Below are positions 8,320 through 16,371 of a DNA stretch of 64,000 bases, in pieces. A program made the translations under genes and the position numbers. Each line of letters opens with the position of its first letter. Position 1 is the stretch's first letter. The DNA comes from an uncultured Clostridia bacterium (GTDB lineage: Bacteria; Bacillota; Clostridia; Oscillospirales; Oscillospiraceae). The stretch lies in the NCBI GenBank assembly GCA_945948535.1, contig CAMFBN010000005.1, positions 27,244 through 91,243 of the forward strand, read 5' to 3'. The notes under the pieces were generated by a model. It worked only from the letters and a program-made list of their open reading frames with translations. It was not told the origin of the DNA and did no database searches.

Positions 8320-11300
8320 GCTAACGCCCCAGCAGGAGCAGGCAGTACATAACCGGGGCGGGAAGCTGCTGGTTTCCGCCGCCGCCGGTTCCGGGAAAAC
8401 CAAGGTGCTGGTTGACAGGCTGATGACCTATCTTACGGACGAGCATGATCCTGCCAATCTGGATGACTTTCTGATCATTACCTATACCAAAGCGGCGGCC
8501 GCGGAGCTTCGGGGAAAGATCGCGGCGAAGCTGAGCCAGCGCATTGCGGAGGAACCGGAGAATAAGCATTTGCAGAAGCAGATGCAGCGGCTGTTTCTGG
8601 CAAAAATCGCCACGGTTCACGGCTTTTGCGGGGATATCCTCCGGGAATACGCCTACCGATTGGATATTCCGGCGGATTTTCGGGTGGCGGATGAAAATGA
8701 ATGCCGTGAAATCCGGGAGCAGGTACTCGCGGATTTGCTGGACAAGGCCTATTCGAGCGGGGAAGACCCGGATTTCCGGGCATTTGTGGATACCCAGGGA
8801 CTGGGCAGGGATGACCGTCTGGTGCCCCAGATCATTGAAAAGGTTTACGACAGCGCCAGATGCCACCTGAACCCGAAGCAGTGGCTGGATACCTGCCTGA
8901 CCCTGCTGGATGCGCAGGACGTTACCGATGCCTCGGAAACCATTTGGGGTCAGTTTTTGATCGATGACCTCCGCGACTATCTGGACTGTCAGATTCATGT
9001 AATCGAACAATGCGCCATTCAGCTTTCTGCCAGCGAAGGGATGGAGAAGGCAGCCGTCAACCTGAGGGACACCCTGTACCAGCTTCAGTCTCTGCGGGCG
9101 GAGGAAACTTGGGATGGAATTGTCAAAAACCGCGTCATTGATTACGGAAGGTTGGTATTTCCCAAGAAAAATGTGGATATGGACTTGGCAGAACGGGTGA
9201 AAGCCGCGCGCAAAGGCTGCAAGACCGGACTGGAACGAAAGCTGAAGAATTTCTCAGACGATTCTGCACAGGTGCTCGCGGATTTGGTCCAGTCGGCCTC
9301 CGGTGCGCGGGGACTTGCCAAGCTTGTGGAGCTGTTTGACCGGGACTACCGCTCGGCCAAGCGAAGCCGCCGGATTCTGGATTTCAGCGATCTGGAGCAC
9401 AACACGCTGGACCTGCTGCTGGGCAAATCCCGAACCAATCCCACTGCCGCTGCGGCGGAAATCGGCGGCAGATACCGGGAAATTTTGGTGGACGAATATC
9501 AGGATTCCAACGGCGTGCAGGACGCAATCTTTACCGCGCTGAGCCGGGAAAAGCAGAATTGCTTTCTGGTGGGTGACGTTAAGCAGTCCATCTATCAGTT
9601 CCGGTTGGCAGACCCGGGGATTTTCCTTGAAAAATATGAATCCTACGCACCCGCCGAAGAAGCCCAGCCGGGGCAGGGCCGAAAGGTGCTGCTCAGCCAT
9701 AATTTCCGTTCCGGTGCGGAGGTGATCGAAGGCGTCAATCATGTGTTTACCACCTGTATGACCCCGAAAGTCGGAGGACTCTACTATACGGACGCGGAAG
9801 CCCTCCGGGAGGGGGTTCCCCACATCCCGCTGCCGGACCCCGGCGTAGAGCTGTACGCGCTGGAAACCGTCTCGGACACCTACGCAGAAGAAGCAGCCTT
9901 TGTTGCCGGAAGAATCCGTGATATGCTGTCTTCCGGCACACCGGTCCGGGACGGGGACACGCTGCGTCCCGTAAAGCCCGGAGACATTGTGATTTTGCTC
10001 CGGTCTCCCGGCAGCGCCGGGGGAAACTTCCAGCGGGCGCTGGAGGGACTTGGCATCCATTGCTCCACCGGCGGCGGCACGGACCTGCTGCAAACTCAGG
10101 AAATCGGAACCTTCCGCAGCCTGCTGCAAACAGTGATGAACCCCCGGCAGGATATCCCTCTGATCAGTGTGCTGGCAAGCCCGGTATTTGGCTTTACGGC
10201 GGAGGACTTGGCCCAAATCCGGGCAAAACAGAAAAAAGGCGCCTTCTATGACGCACTCGTGTCCAGCGGACACCCAAAGGCAGAAGCGTTTCTCCTGACG
10301 CTGAATACCCTCCGCTCTGAGGCAAAACGCAGCACCCTGACCGGGCTGATGGAGAAATGTCTGCTGCTGACCCGCATGGACAGTATTTTTGCAGCCATGC
10401 CCGGCGGGGAGGCCAAGACAGCGAACATTCAGACCTTTTACCAATACGCCTGTGATTTTGAAAAGGGAATCATGCGGGAGCTTTCCCAGTTTCTTGAGCA
10501 TCTGGACAGGATGGAGGAGCGGGGGCTGGTTTCAGCAGGCGCAGCCGGAACGGACTGCGTGAATATTATGAGCATCCACAAGTCCAAGGGATTGGAATTC
10601 CCGGTGGTATTTCTGTGCAATCTGTCCCGGCGGTTCAATCAGGAGGACCTGCGGGCCCAGATTCTCTGCGACAGAACGCTGGGACTGGGCCTGTCCAGCG
10701 CGGATACGGAAAACCGCATTCGCTATCCGTCTCTTGCCAAGCGGGCCATTGCGGTGAAAATGGCATCAGAGAGTGTTTCCGAGGAGATGCGGGTGCTGTA
10801 CGTAGCCATGACCCGGGCAAAGGACCGGCTTGTGATGACCTATGCCTCTCAGACCCTTACCTCAGACCTGAAGGAGATCGCCCAGCGCTGTGACTTTGAC
10901 GGCGGGCGGCTGCTGGGACAGGACGCCACCTGCATGGGCGACTGGGTGCTCCTTGCGGCTGTGGGCAGGGGGGAAGCGGGCGCCCTGCACGCTTTGGGCG
11001 GCAGACCGGCGGAAACCATTCTGACCGACCATTCCTGGCGGATCGAAACCCCGATGGTTCAGGCGGAGATGCAAACCGCCGCTGCTGCTGAGGAGGAGAC
11101 ACCTACGCTGCCCCCAGAGTTGGAGACACAGCTGCGCCGTTCCCTGGCCTTCCGGTATGCCCATATTCCGGCAACCTGCACGCCGTCCAAGCAGACGGCA
11201 ACCGGACGGAAGGGCCGTGCCAAGGACGCGGAAGCGGCAGAAAACGCGGAGCCACCCAAAAAACCGGAACGAAACTGGCGTCAGCCGGAATTCCTGACCG

Positions 11301-11815
11301 CACAGGCAGAGGGCAGAAGCTACGGCAGCGCCATGCACGCGGCCCTGCAATACCTGAAATATGAAAACTGCGGGGACGTTCTGGCGGTAACAGCGGAAAT
11401 ACAGCGGCTGGTCACGGAAGGATTCCTGACCCGGGAGCAAGGAATGCTGGTAAATACAGAAAAGCTGGCCCGCTTTTTCCGGACGGAGCCCGGAAGAAAG
11501 CTGCGCTCCGGCGCGCCCTGCCTGCGGGAGTTCAAATTTTCAATTTTGGATGACGGCAGACATTACGGCGAAGGGCTGGAAGGAGAGCAGGTGCTTTTGC
11601 AGGGCGTTGTGGACTGTGCGCTTTTGGAGCCGGACGGAATCACCGTGATTGATTTCAAAACCGACCGGGTGACAGAAGAGACTGTCAGCGCAGTCGCCGA
11701 CCGCTACTGCCTACAGGTGCAGACCTACGCGGATGCTCTGAGCCGAATCTATGAAATGCCCATCAAGCGGAAACTGCTGTACTTCTTCAGTCTGGATACC
11801 TTTATTGAACTATAG
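8309..11815 (+). CDS. addA: ATP-dependent helicase/nuclease subunit A (AddA)
   Basis: 1168 aa, UvrD-family helicase plus RecB-type nuclease, the motor of AddAB. Motifs in order: Q-motif LTPQQEQAV, Walker A AAAGSGKTKVLV (about residue 30), motif II DEYQDS, GDVKQSIYQFR, SIHKSKGLEFPVVFLC, and VAMTRAKDRL. The C-terminal nuclease has VIDFKTDRV. AGGAGGGG lies before the ATG within addB. A poorly conserved linker with Lys/Glu/Ala-rich sequence (residues 960-1000) separates helicase and nuclease domains. The stop is followed directly by the terminator shared with the convergent spoVA operon. Confidence 0.95.
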   Translation: MADKLTPQQEQAVHNRGGKLLVSAAAGSGKTKVLVDRLMTYLTDEHDPANLDDFLIITYTKAAAAELRGKIAAKLSQRIAEEPENKHLQKQMQRLFLAKIATVHGFCGDILREYAYRLDIPADFRVADENECREIREQVLADLLDKAYSSGEDPDFRAFVDTQGLGRDDRLVPQIIEKVYDSARCHLNPKQWLDTCLTLLDAQDVTDASETIWGQFLIDDLRDYLDCQIHVIEQCAIQLSASEGMEKAAVNLRDTLYQLQSLRAEETWDGIVKNRVIDYGRLVFPKKNVDMDLAERVKAARKGCKTGLERKLKNFSDDSAQVLADLVQSASGARGLAKLVELFDRDYRSAKRSRRILDFSDLEHNTLDLLLGKSRTNPTAAAAEIGGRYREILVDEYQDSNGVQDAIFTALSREKQNCFLVGDVKQSIYQFRLADPGIFLEKYESYAPAEEAQPGQGRKVLLSHNFRSGAEVIEGVNHVFTTCMTPKVGGLYYTDAEALREGVPHIPLPDPGVELYALETVSDTYAEEAAFVAGRIRDMLSSGTPVRDGDTLRPVKPGDIVILLRSPGSAGGNFQRALEGLGIHCSTGGGTDLLQTQEIGTFRSLLQTVMNPRQDIPLISVLASPVFGFTAEDLAQIRAKQKKGAFYDALVSSGHPKAEAFLLTLNTLRSEAKRSTLTGLMEKCLLLTRMDSIFAAMPGGEAKTANIQTFYQYACDFEKGIMRELSQFLEHLDRMEERGLVSAGAAGTDCVNIMSIHKSKGLEFPVVFLCNLSRRFNQEDLRAQILCDRTLGLGLSSADTENRIRYPSLAKRAIAVKMASESVSEEMRVLYVAMTRAKDRLVMTYASQTLTSDLKEIAQRCDFDGGRLLGQDATCMGDWVLLAAVGRGEAGALHALGGRPAETILTDHSWRIETPMVQAEMQTAAAAEEETPTLPPELETQLRRSLAFRYAHIPATCTPSKQTATGRKGRAKDAEAAENAEPPKKPERNWRQPEFLTAQAEGRSYGSAMHAALQYLKYENCGDVLAVTAEIQRLVTEGFLTREQGMLVNTEKLARFFRTEPGRKLRSGAPCLREFKFSILDDGRHYGEGLEGEQVLLQGVVDCALLEPDGITVIDFKTDRVTEETVSAVADRYCLQVQTYADALSRIYEMPIKRKLLYFFSLDTFIEL

Positions 11816-11817
11816 AA

Positions 11818-11849
11818 AATGTGGGTCACCGGATACGGTGGCCCACATT
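11818..11849 (-). terminator. Terminator of the spoVAD-spoVAE operon (bidirectional)
   Basis: 14-bp stem AATGTGGGYCACCG/CGGTGRCCCACATT with one G-U pair and a 4-nt loop. On the minus strand it is followed by TTTTCT, and it sits 3 nt after the addA stop. Confidence 0.75.
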
Positions 11850-11853
11850 GCCG

Positions 11854-11958
11854 TCAGCGGCTGTTTCTGTTCTGATTCTGGTTGCTGTTCTGGTTCTGAT
11901 TGTTGTTCTGATTCTGGTTGTTGTTATTCTGGTTCTGATTCTTATTCTGGTTGTTCAT
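11854..11958 (-). CDS. 34-residue Asn/Gln-rich peptide, third gene of the spoVA operon
   Basis: The minus strand encodes MNNQNKNQNQNNNNQ... ending NQNRNSR, with 26 of 34 residues Asn or Gln. It was too short to be picked up by length filters. GGGAGGAACAAAG sits 4-14 nt before the ATG, and the stop is directly in front of the operon terminator, so both ends are supported. It lies 60 nt downstream of spoVAE in the same orientation. The composition recalls gamma-type small acid-soluble spore proteins or coat-associated peptides, but no homology is claimed. The plus-strand Val/Leu/Ile-rich ORF over the same bases is a shadow of this repeat. Confidence 0.7.
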   Translation of the reverse strand: MNNQNKNQNQNNNNQNQNNNQNQNSNQNQNRNSR

Positions 11959-12017
11959 GCTTTGTTCCTCCCAAAACGATCTGGCGGCATAGCCGCCTAC
12001 CTAGGATAACCTGTTTT

Positions 12018-12374
12018 TCAGGATTTATCCCTTGCTTTAAACAGGAAGCTTGCCACAAGTCCCGCGATAATCGCGGCGGCAATGCCGCCGGCAGCGGCCT
12101 TCAGTCCGCCGGTGAAAATGCCCAGAAATCCGTCCTTTGTTACCGCTTCCTTGACACCCTTGGCGAGGAGACTTCCAAAGCCTGTCAAAGGCACGGATGC
12201 GCCTGCCCCAGCGAATTCAATGAGCTTCGGGTATAGTCCGACCGCCCCCAAAAGGACACCGGCGACTACATAGCTCACCAGAATTCGAGCCGGCGTCAGC
12301 TTGGTTTTGTCAATCAGAATCTGTCCGATGAGACACAGCGCACCGCCCACCAGAAATGCCTTGACATAGTCCAT
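12018..12374 (-). CDS. spoVAE: Stage V sporulation protein AE (SpoVAE)
   Basis: 118 aa, about four membrane helices. Part of the SpoVA channel that moves dipicolinic acid into the forespore and out at germination. Family signature: KAFLVGGALCLIGQ at the N-terminus, TPARILVSYVVAGVLLG, and the glycine-rich VPLTGFGSLLAKG. The start follows the spoVAD stop by 1 nt with GGAGGGCGG inside the end of spoVAD, so the two are translationally coupled. Confidence 0.93.
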   Translation of the reverse strand: MDYVKAFLVGGALCLIGQILIDKTKLTPARILVSYVVAGVLLGAVGLYPKLIEFAGAGASVPLTGFGSLLAKGVKEAVTKDGFLGIFTGGLKAAAGGIAAAIIAGLVASFLFKARDKS

Positions 12375-12375
12375 A

Positions 12376-13392
12376 TTACCGCCCTCCTGTAATGCTGACT
12401 GCGTGACATACGCCGGGAATGGGAAGTCCCTGCTGGGTGGAGGTGGGGGACAGCAGTGCCCCGGTGCCGCAGAACAGGATTTTTTTTAGCTTCCCGGTGT
12501 TCAGCTGGTCCAGAAGATACCCGCACAGGGTGATGGCACTGCACCCGCAGCCGGAGCCGCCGGCATGGACATCCTGCGAGGTGTTGTCAAATACGGTGGT
12601 GCCGCAGTCCATGAGCTTGCCTCCAAGGGACAGCCCGTCCAGCCGGGCCAGCTCCAGCAGCATTTCCATGCCCAGTTGCCCCAAATCGCCGGTGACAATC
12701 CGGTCAAAGTCCTCGGGCCCGGTGTTCAGGTCGGCAAAATGGGCCTTGATGGTTGCCAGTGCCGCAGGGGCCATAGCCGCGCCCATGTTGTTGGCGTCCT
12801 TGATTCCGAGATCTGTAACGGTGCCGATGGTGCAGGCGGTGATTTTTGGCCCTTTGCCCTGAGAGCGTACCAGTGCGGCCCCGGAGCCGGTGACGGTCCA
12901 TTGTGATGTGGGCGTCCGCTGTCCGCCATAGTCCAGCGGGAAACGGTACTGCCGTTCCGAGGACGCAAAATGAGAGGAGGTCATGGCAACCACCGTATCC
13001 GCAAACCCGCCGCCCACTGTCATGGAGGCCAAAAGCAGACTTTCCGCCATGGTGGAGCAGGCGCCGTACAGTCCCAAATGGGGAACCCCGGTGTTTCGCA
13101 GGGTAAAGGAGGAACCGATGCACTGGTTCAGCAGGTCGCCGGAGAAGACCACGTCAAAATCCGACATGGTCATTCCCGCTTTCTCCGCCAGCTTCCGCAA
13201 AGCCAGCTGCTGCATCTGTTTTTCCGCCTGCTCCCAGGTTTTCTGTCCAAAATAGGTATCCCGGCACTTAACATCGAAGGTATGAGACAGCGGCCCCTCT
13301 ACTTCTTTTTTTCCGGCCACATTGGCCCATGTGGTAATGACCGGCGGCTGGGCCAGCACAAAGCTCTGCCGCCCCCGTTTCTGACTTGCCAT
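12376..13392 (-). CDS. spoVAD: Stage V sporulation protein AD (SpoVAD)
   Basis: 338 aa. Thiolase-fold SpoVA component that binds dipicolinic acid. Recognised by the N-terminal VITTWANVAGKKEVEGPL, the CIGSSFTLRNTGVPHLGLYGACSTM segment (about residue 110) and SSHFASSERQYRFPLDYGGQ. It is the first gene of its operon, read from a forespore-type promoter 29-58 nt upstream, with GAGGAAGG before the ATG. In other spore formers spoVAC normally precedes spoVAD; here the upstream gene is an unrelated divergent acetyltransferase. Confidence 0.95.
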   Translation of the reverse strand: MASQKRGRQSFVLAQPPVITTWANVAGKKEVEGPLSHTFDVKCRDTYFGQKTWEQAEKQMQQLALRKLAEKAGMTMSDFDVVFSGDLLNQCIGSSFTLRNTGVPHLGLYGACSTMAESLLLASMTVGGGFADTVVAMTSSHFASSERQYRFPLDYGGQRTPTSQWTVTGSGAALVRSQGKGPKITACTIGTVTDLGIKDANNMGAAMAPAALATIKAHFADLNTGPEDFDRIVTGDLGQLGMEMLLELARLDGLSLGGKLMDCGTTVFDNTSQDVHAGGSGCGCSAITLCGYLLDQLNTGKLKKILFCGTGALLSPTSTQQGLPIPGVCHAVSITGGR

Positions 13393-13420
13393 GACAGCAC
13401 CTTCCTCGATTTGTTTTTCC

Positions 13421-13450
13421 TAGTATGCGCGGTTCTTGCGCGAACCATTC
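13421..13450 (-). promoter_or_regulatory. Sigma-G-type promoter of spoVAD
   Basis: Minus strand: GAATG (13446-13450), exactly 18 nt, CATACTA (13421-13427). Both elements fully match the Bacillus sigma-G consensus GHATR-N18-CATWHTA. It is 28 nt before the spoVAD start and overlaps the divergent sigma-A promoter. Confidence 0.75.
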
Positions 13451-13464
13451 AAATGATGTATAAT
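13436..13464 (+). promoter_or_regulatory. Sigma-A promoter of the acetyltransferase pair
   Basis: TTGCGC (13436-13441), 17-nt spacer, TATAAT (13459-13464), 21 nt before the ATG at 13486. It physically overlaps the spoVAD sigma-G promoter. Confidence 0.7.
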
Positions 13465-13485
13465 TGAAAAAGAGGGGGAAGCATT

Positions 13486-13983
13486 ATGAATTATTCGGTT
13501 CGTCCGGCGAAGCTGTCGGATTTGGGGAGAATTGAGGAAATTTACAGCTATGCCAGAGATTTCATGGCAAACAACGGAAATCCAAATCAGTGGGGCAAAA
13601 CCAATCCGCCTACGGCGCAGCTTCGGCAGGACATTGCGCAAAACCGACTGTTTGTCATAACTGACGGGGAGAGCATACACGGTGTGTTCTTCTTCTGGGT
13701 GGGAGAAGACCCGACCTACCAACGAATCGACGGCGGAACCTGGCGCTCGGATACGCCATACGGTACCATCCATCGCATTGCGGGAGACGGTTCCGGCGGC
13801 ATTCTGAAAACGGCGGTGACCTATGCGGAAGAAAGAATCGGTCATCTGCGGATCGATACCCACGAGGATAACCATGTGATGCAGGGCGCGGTCAAAAAGT
13901 TGGGCTTTCAGCGCCGCGGAATCATCTATATTGCGGATGGCTCCCCGAGAATTGCGTACGATTATCTGGAATGGGAGAAGTAG
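13486..13983 (+). CDS. GNAT family N-acetyltransferase
   Basis: 165 aa, GNAT fold. N-terminal VRPAKLSDLGRIEEIYSYARDFM matches the first strand and helix. The region IHRIAGDG...LRIDTHEDNHVMQGAVKKLGFQRRGI corresponds to the acetyl-CoA-binding motif B and the final strands. Substrate unknown. GAGGGGGA precedes the start; the second acetyltransferase follows after 3 nt, so the two form an operon divergent from spoVAD. Confidence 0.88.
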   Translation: MNYSVRPAKLSDLGRIEEIYSYARDFMANNGNPNQWGKTNPPTAQLRQDIAQNRLFVITDGESIHGVFFFWVGEDPTYQRIDGGTWRSDTPYGTIHRIAGDGSGGILKTAVTYAEERIGHLRIDTHEDNHVMQGAVKKLGFQRRGIIYIADGSPRIAYDYLEWEK

Positions 13984-13986
13984 AAA

Positions 13987-14430
13987 ATGATCAGACAGGC
14001 GGAGGCCGGGGATATCTCCCGGATTGCGGAAATTTTGTTTTTTACCAAGCGGGTGAATTACCGCAGAATCTTCCATAATGACCGGTATTCCTTTGGAGAA
14101 CTACAGGTCATGACGGTTGCTGGTGAATTGCAGCAAAATCCCGGGGAGTTGAGGGAGATTTGGGTCTATGAAGAGGATTTTGTGAAGGGAATGATCCGCG
14201 TTCGGGTGCAGGAAGTGGTGCAGCTGTACGTGGACTCCTTTTTCGCCGGGCAGGGCATCGGAGGAACACTTCTGGACTTTGCGGTGGAACGTTTTTCCGT
14301 CAAGAATTTATGGGTGCTGGAAAGCAATCCCCGTGCCATCGCGTTTTATGAGCGCCATGGCTTTCATAACAGCGGCATCTGGAAATACGAAGAGGGCACC
14401 ACCCAACGTCTGCTGTGGATGCAGAGGTAA
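13987..14430 (+). CDS. GNAT family N-acetyltransferase
   Basis: 147 aa. MIRQAEAGDISRIAEILFF at the start, VVQLYVDSFFAGQGIGGTLLDFAVE as the pyrophosphate-binding motif A (QGIGGTLL), and LESNPRAIAFYERHGFHNSG as motif B. These are typical of small-molecule or protein N-terminal acetyltransferases. Substrate cannot be deduced. It is followed by a terminator shared with the convergent endopeptidase gene. Confidence 0.9.
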   Translation: MIRQAEAGDISRIAEILFFTKRVNYRRIFHNDRYSFGELQVMTVAGELQQNPGELREIWVYEEDFVKGMIRVRVQEVVQLYVDSFFAGQGIGGTLLDFAVERFSVKNLWVLESNPRAIAFYERHGFHNSGIWKYEEGTTQRLLWMQR

Positions 14431-14435
14431 AAAAG

Positions 14436-14485
14436 AAATGTCATTGCGAACCAGTGCACACATTGGCTCTCAATGACATTTTTGT
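14436..14485. terminator. Bidirectional terminator between acetyltransferase and NlpC/P60 gene
   Basis: 11-bp stem AAATGTCATTG/CAATGACATTT (14436-14446 with 14471-14481) with T-rich tails on both strands. Confidence 0.75.
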
Positions 14486-15445
14486 TTATTGCGCGACCCG
14501 GCAGGCGCCGTAATAGTGCTCTGCCCAGTAGCCGGTGGTGAGATCGGAGTAAGAAACGGTGGAACGGGAGTTGGGCGCATGGATGAACTGTCCGCCGCCG
14601 GCGTAGATACCCGCATGGGTGATGCTGCCGGAACCGAAGAAAACCAGATCGCCCACCTGCAATGCGGACTTTTCTACGGAAGTTCCCATTTTGTACTGCT
14701 CGGCGGGCGTACGGTAAGGGGACAATCCCAGCTGCCTGAGCACATAGTAAACAAATCCGGAGCAGTCAAAGCCGCTGGGGGATGCGCCGCCCGCCCGGTA
14801 GGGACAGCCGAGATGCTTCTGTGCTTCTTCCAGAATCTGGCTGCCGGTGACGCTGACCGGAACCGCGCTGGCAGAGCTGCCGGGGACAGTCCCAATGGAT
14901 TTACCGCCCCGATAATACTTGGGAGAATTGGGAGAATCCGGGTTTTCATAGGGAATTTCCGTCAGTTCCACAAAATCGCTTCGTATGTAGCAGACTTTTT
15001 CTTTAAACAGAACCTTGAACCAGCCTTCGTTGATCCCCACAATATAGCAATGGTCTTCGCTGCCGGAAACAGCGGCGACAGGGTAGGAAGTGGCCGGGCC
15101 GGTGCGCAGATTTACGCCGGTGCCGCGTATTTTTCCATAGCCCAGCTCGGCATTTTCCCTGGTGCTGACGGACAGGTAGTCCGCGTGCATATAGCCTTCC
15201 TGAAGGTTATAGCTCACTTTGTACCAGTCGCCCTCCCTGGCGATGACGGCAACGCATTCGCCGCGAACGGCGGTATCCAGCGTGGATGCCGTGGTCGCGG
15301 CGCTGCTGCGAAGCCTTAATGAGGTTGCGTTCACAAATCCGATGCCGTACATCAGGTTGTCGGCAGCGGACGCGGAAAGGGGAATACAGCCTGCCGCCAG
15401 CACCAGAGCCAGCGTCAGGGTGAGTAGGTTGCGAATGATCTTCAT
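14486..15445 (-). CDS. Secreted NlpC/P60 peptidoglycan endopeptidase with two SH3 domains
   Basis: 319 aa. Signal peptide with a cleavable ASA-A site near residue 27. Two bacterial SH3 domains follow (about 35-95 and 103-160, each with LRLRSSAAT / VNLRTGPATSYP type turns). After a Ser/Pro linker comes the NlpC/P60 domain (205-319) with the catalytic Cys in FDCSGFVYY, a His in ITHAGIYAG and a second His in FIHAPNS. It cleaves stem peptides in the cell wall, probably in daughter-cell separation or remodelling. It lies 68 nt downstream of the small gene at 15514 and may be cotranscribed. Confidence 0.93.
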   Translation of the reverse strand: MKIIRNLLTLTLALVLAAGCIPLSASAADNLMYGIGFVNATSLRLRSSAATTASTLDTAVRGECVAVIAREGDWYKVSYNLQEGYMHADYLSVSTRENAELGYGKIRGTGVNLRTGPATSYPVAAVSGSEDHCYIVGINEGWFKVLFKEKVCYIRSDFVELTEIPYENPDSPNSPKYYRGGKSIGTVPGSSASAVPVSVTGSQILEEAQKHLGCPYRAGGASPSGFDCSGFVYYVLRQLGLSPYRTPAEQYKMGTSVEKSALQVGDLVFFGSGSITHAGIYAGGGQFIHAPNSRSTVSYSDLTTGYWAEHYYGACRVAQ

Positions 15446-15513
15446 ACTTTGCCTCCGTGCAGGGTAACGTGCTCCATCTGCGGAGCGGGAAAACGCGGGG
15501 AAATCAGGCGGGA

Positions 15514-15804
15514 TTACTTGCCGGCCAGCGCCCGTTCCAGCCAGACGCAGCCAACGTCCAGCGCGGTGTAGAAACCGTCCTTCTCGCTCTTTTTCACAAT
15601 ACGGTCCCGGCTTCTTGCGGCGGGATCGGTGAGCTGCAGCTGAACGGAAACCCGGGTAGCCACATCCAGGTCACCGACCTTTTTCGTCTCCAGAACCTGG
15701 AGCATCACGATGTGGCTGTCGGCCATGGAACCATAATAAACGAGGTTGTCCTTGCGCATCAGCGGACGGCCTTTATACATGAGAACTGCATTTTCATCAG
15801 CCAT
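15514..15804 (-). CDS. Conserved small hypothetical protein (96 aa)
   Basis: No family recognised. The protein is soluble, starts MADENAVLMYKGRPLMRKDNLVYYG, and has mixed beta-strand character with a basic RSRDRIVKKSEKDGF segment. AAGGAGGTACG precedes the ATG, and a textbook sigma-A promoter with an overlapping inverted repeat precedes that, so expression is well supported. Likely first gene of a unit with the endopeptidase gene. Confidence 0.8.
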   Translation of the reverse strand: MADENAVLMYKGRPLMRKDNLVYYGSMADSHIVMLQVLETKKVGDLDVATRVSVQLQLTDPAARSRDRIVKKSEKDGFYTALDVGCVWLERALAGK

Positions 15805-15834
15805 GAAACGTACCTCCTTGGAAAATGTAATCAG

Positions 15835-15863
15835 ATTGTAACATATTGTTACATAAATGTCAA
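15835..15863 (-). promoter_or_regulatory. Consensus sigma-A promoter with overlapping operator-like palindrome
   Basis: Minus strand: TTGACA (15858-15863), 17-nt spacer, TACAAT (15835-15840). A perfect inverted repeat TGTAACA-TAT-TGTTACA (15837-15853) fills the spacer and overlaps the -10, a typical repressor position. Confidence 0.8.
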
Positions 15864-15975
15864 GTAAATCATTGGAAAATACCGATATATTGCGTGGTTT
15901 ACGTAATATTATGCGAATAAAATGTTACGTTTTTGCAGAACGGAGGGGGAAGTATGAGATTTTCAAGGTACAAAA

Positions 15976-16007
15976 CAAGAGGCCTTTGCGGATGCAAAAG
16001 CCTCTTG
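15976..16007 (-). terminator. Terminator of ireB
   Basis: 14-bp stem (15976-15989 with 15994-16007), one G-U pair in the minus-strand RNA, 4-nt loop, followed by TTTTG on the minus strand. Confidence 0.8.
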
Positions 16008-16015
16008 GCTTTGGG

Positions 16016-16270
16016 TCATTCCTTCTCGAACAGATACTCGCGAACCAGCACCTGCATCAGCTCGTCCCGGTCGATCTTGCAGATCATGCTCCGGGCGTTG
16101 TTGTAATTCGTGATATAGGTGGGATCCTCGGTCAGCAGGTAGCCGACGATCTGATTGATGGGATTATAGCCTTTTTCCGTCAGAGCCTCATACACAGTCC
16201 GAAGAATCCTGCGCATATTCTCCCGGTCGTCATTTGGCACTGTGAACTTTTGCGTATCCTGTTCGGTCAT
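16016..16270 (-). CDS. IreB family regulatory phosphoprotein (UPF0297)
   Basis: 84 aa, full length. The sequence closely follows the family: [41 protein letters not shown], and [15 protein letters not shown]. In Enterococcus, IreB is the substrate of the kinase IreK and controls cephalosporin tolerance; elsewhere the role is inferred. AGGAGG precedes the ATG. In many Firmicutes this gene sits beside alaS, yrrK and yrzB; here it stands alone downstream of pheT with its own promoter and terminator. Confidence 0.95.
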   Translation of the reverse strand: MTEQDTQKFTVPNDDRENMRRILRTVYEALTEKGYNPINQIVGYLLTEDPTYITNYNNARSMICKIDRDELMQVLVREYLFEKE

Positions 16271-16302
16271 GGTATTCAGCCTCCTTCAAAAAGAATGCAA
16301 TC

Positions 16303-16331
16303 ATTATACAGCAAACAGAGGTAACTGTAAA
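16303..16331 (-). promoter_or_regulatory. Sigma-A promoter of ireB, overlapping the pheT terminator
   Basis: Minus strand: TTTACA (16326-16331), 17-nt spacer, TATAAT (16303-16308). The -35 hexamer is part of the 3' arm of the pheT hairpin. Confidence 0.75.
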
Positions 16332-16371
16332 GCCCTGAAATCCGAATTATCTGTGAATTTTCAGGCTTTAC
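16327..16371 (-). terminator. Probable hairpin terminator after pheT
   Basis: GTAAAGCC(C)TGAAA at 16327-16340 pairs with TTTCAGGCTTTAC at 16359-16371, a 13-bp stem with one bulge that includes the pheT stop codon. There is no good T-tract, so efficiency is uncertain. Confidence 0.45.

Noticed and set aside
11821..12009. Val/Leu/Ile-rich plus-strand ORF that looks like a membrane helix
   Set aside because: It is the complement of the NQ codon repeat; the minus-strand frame has the ribosome site and the stop before the terminator.
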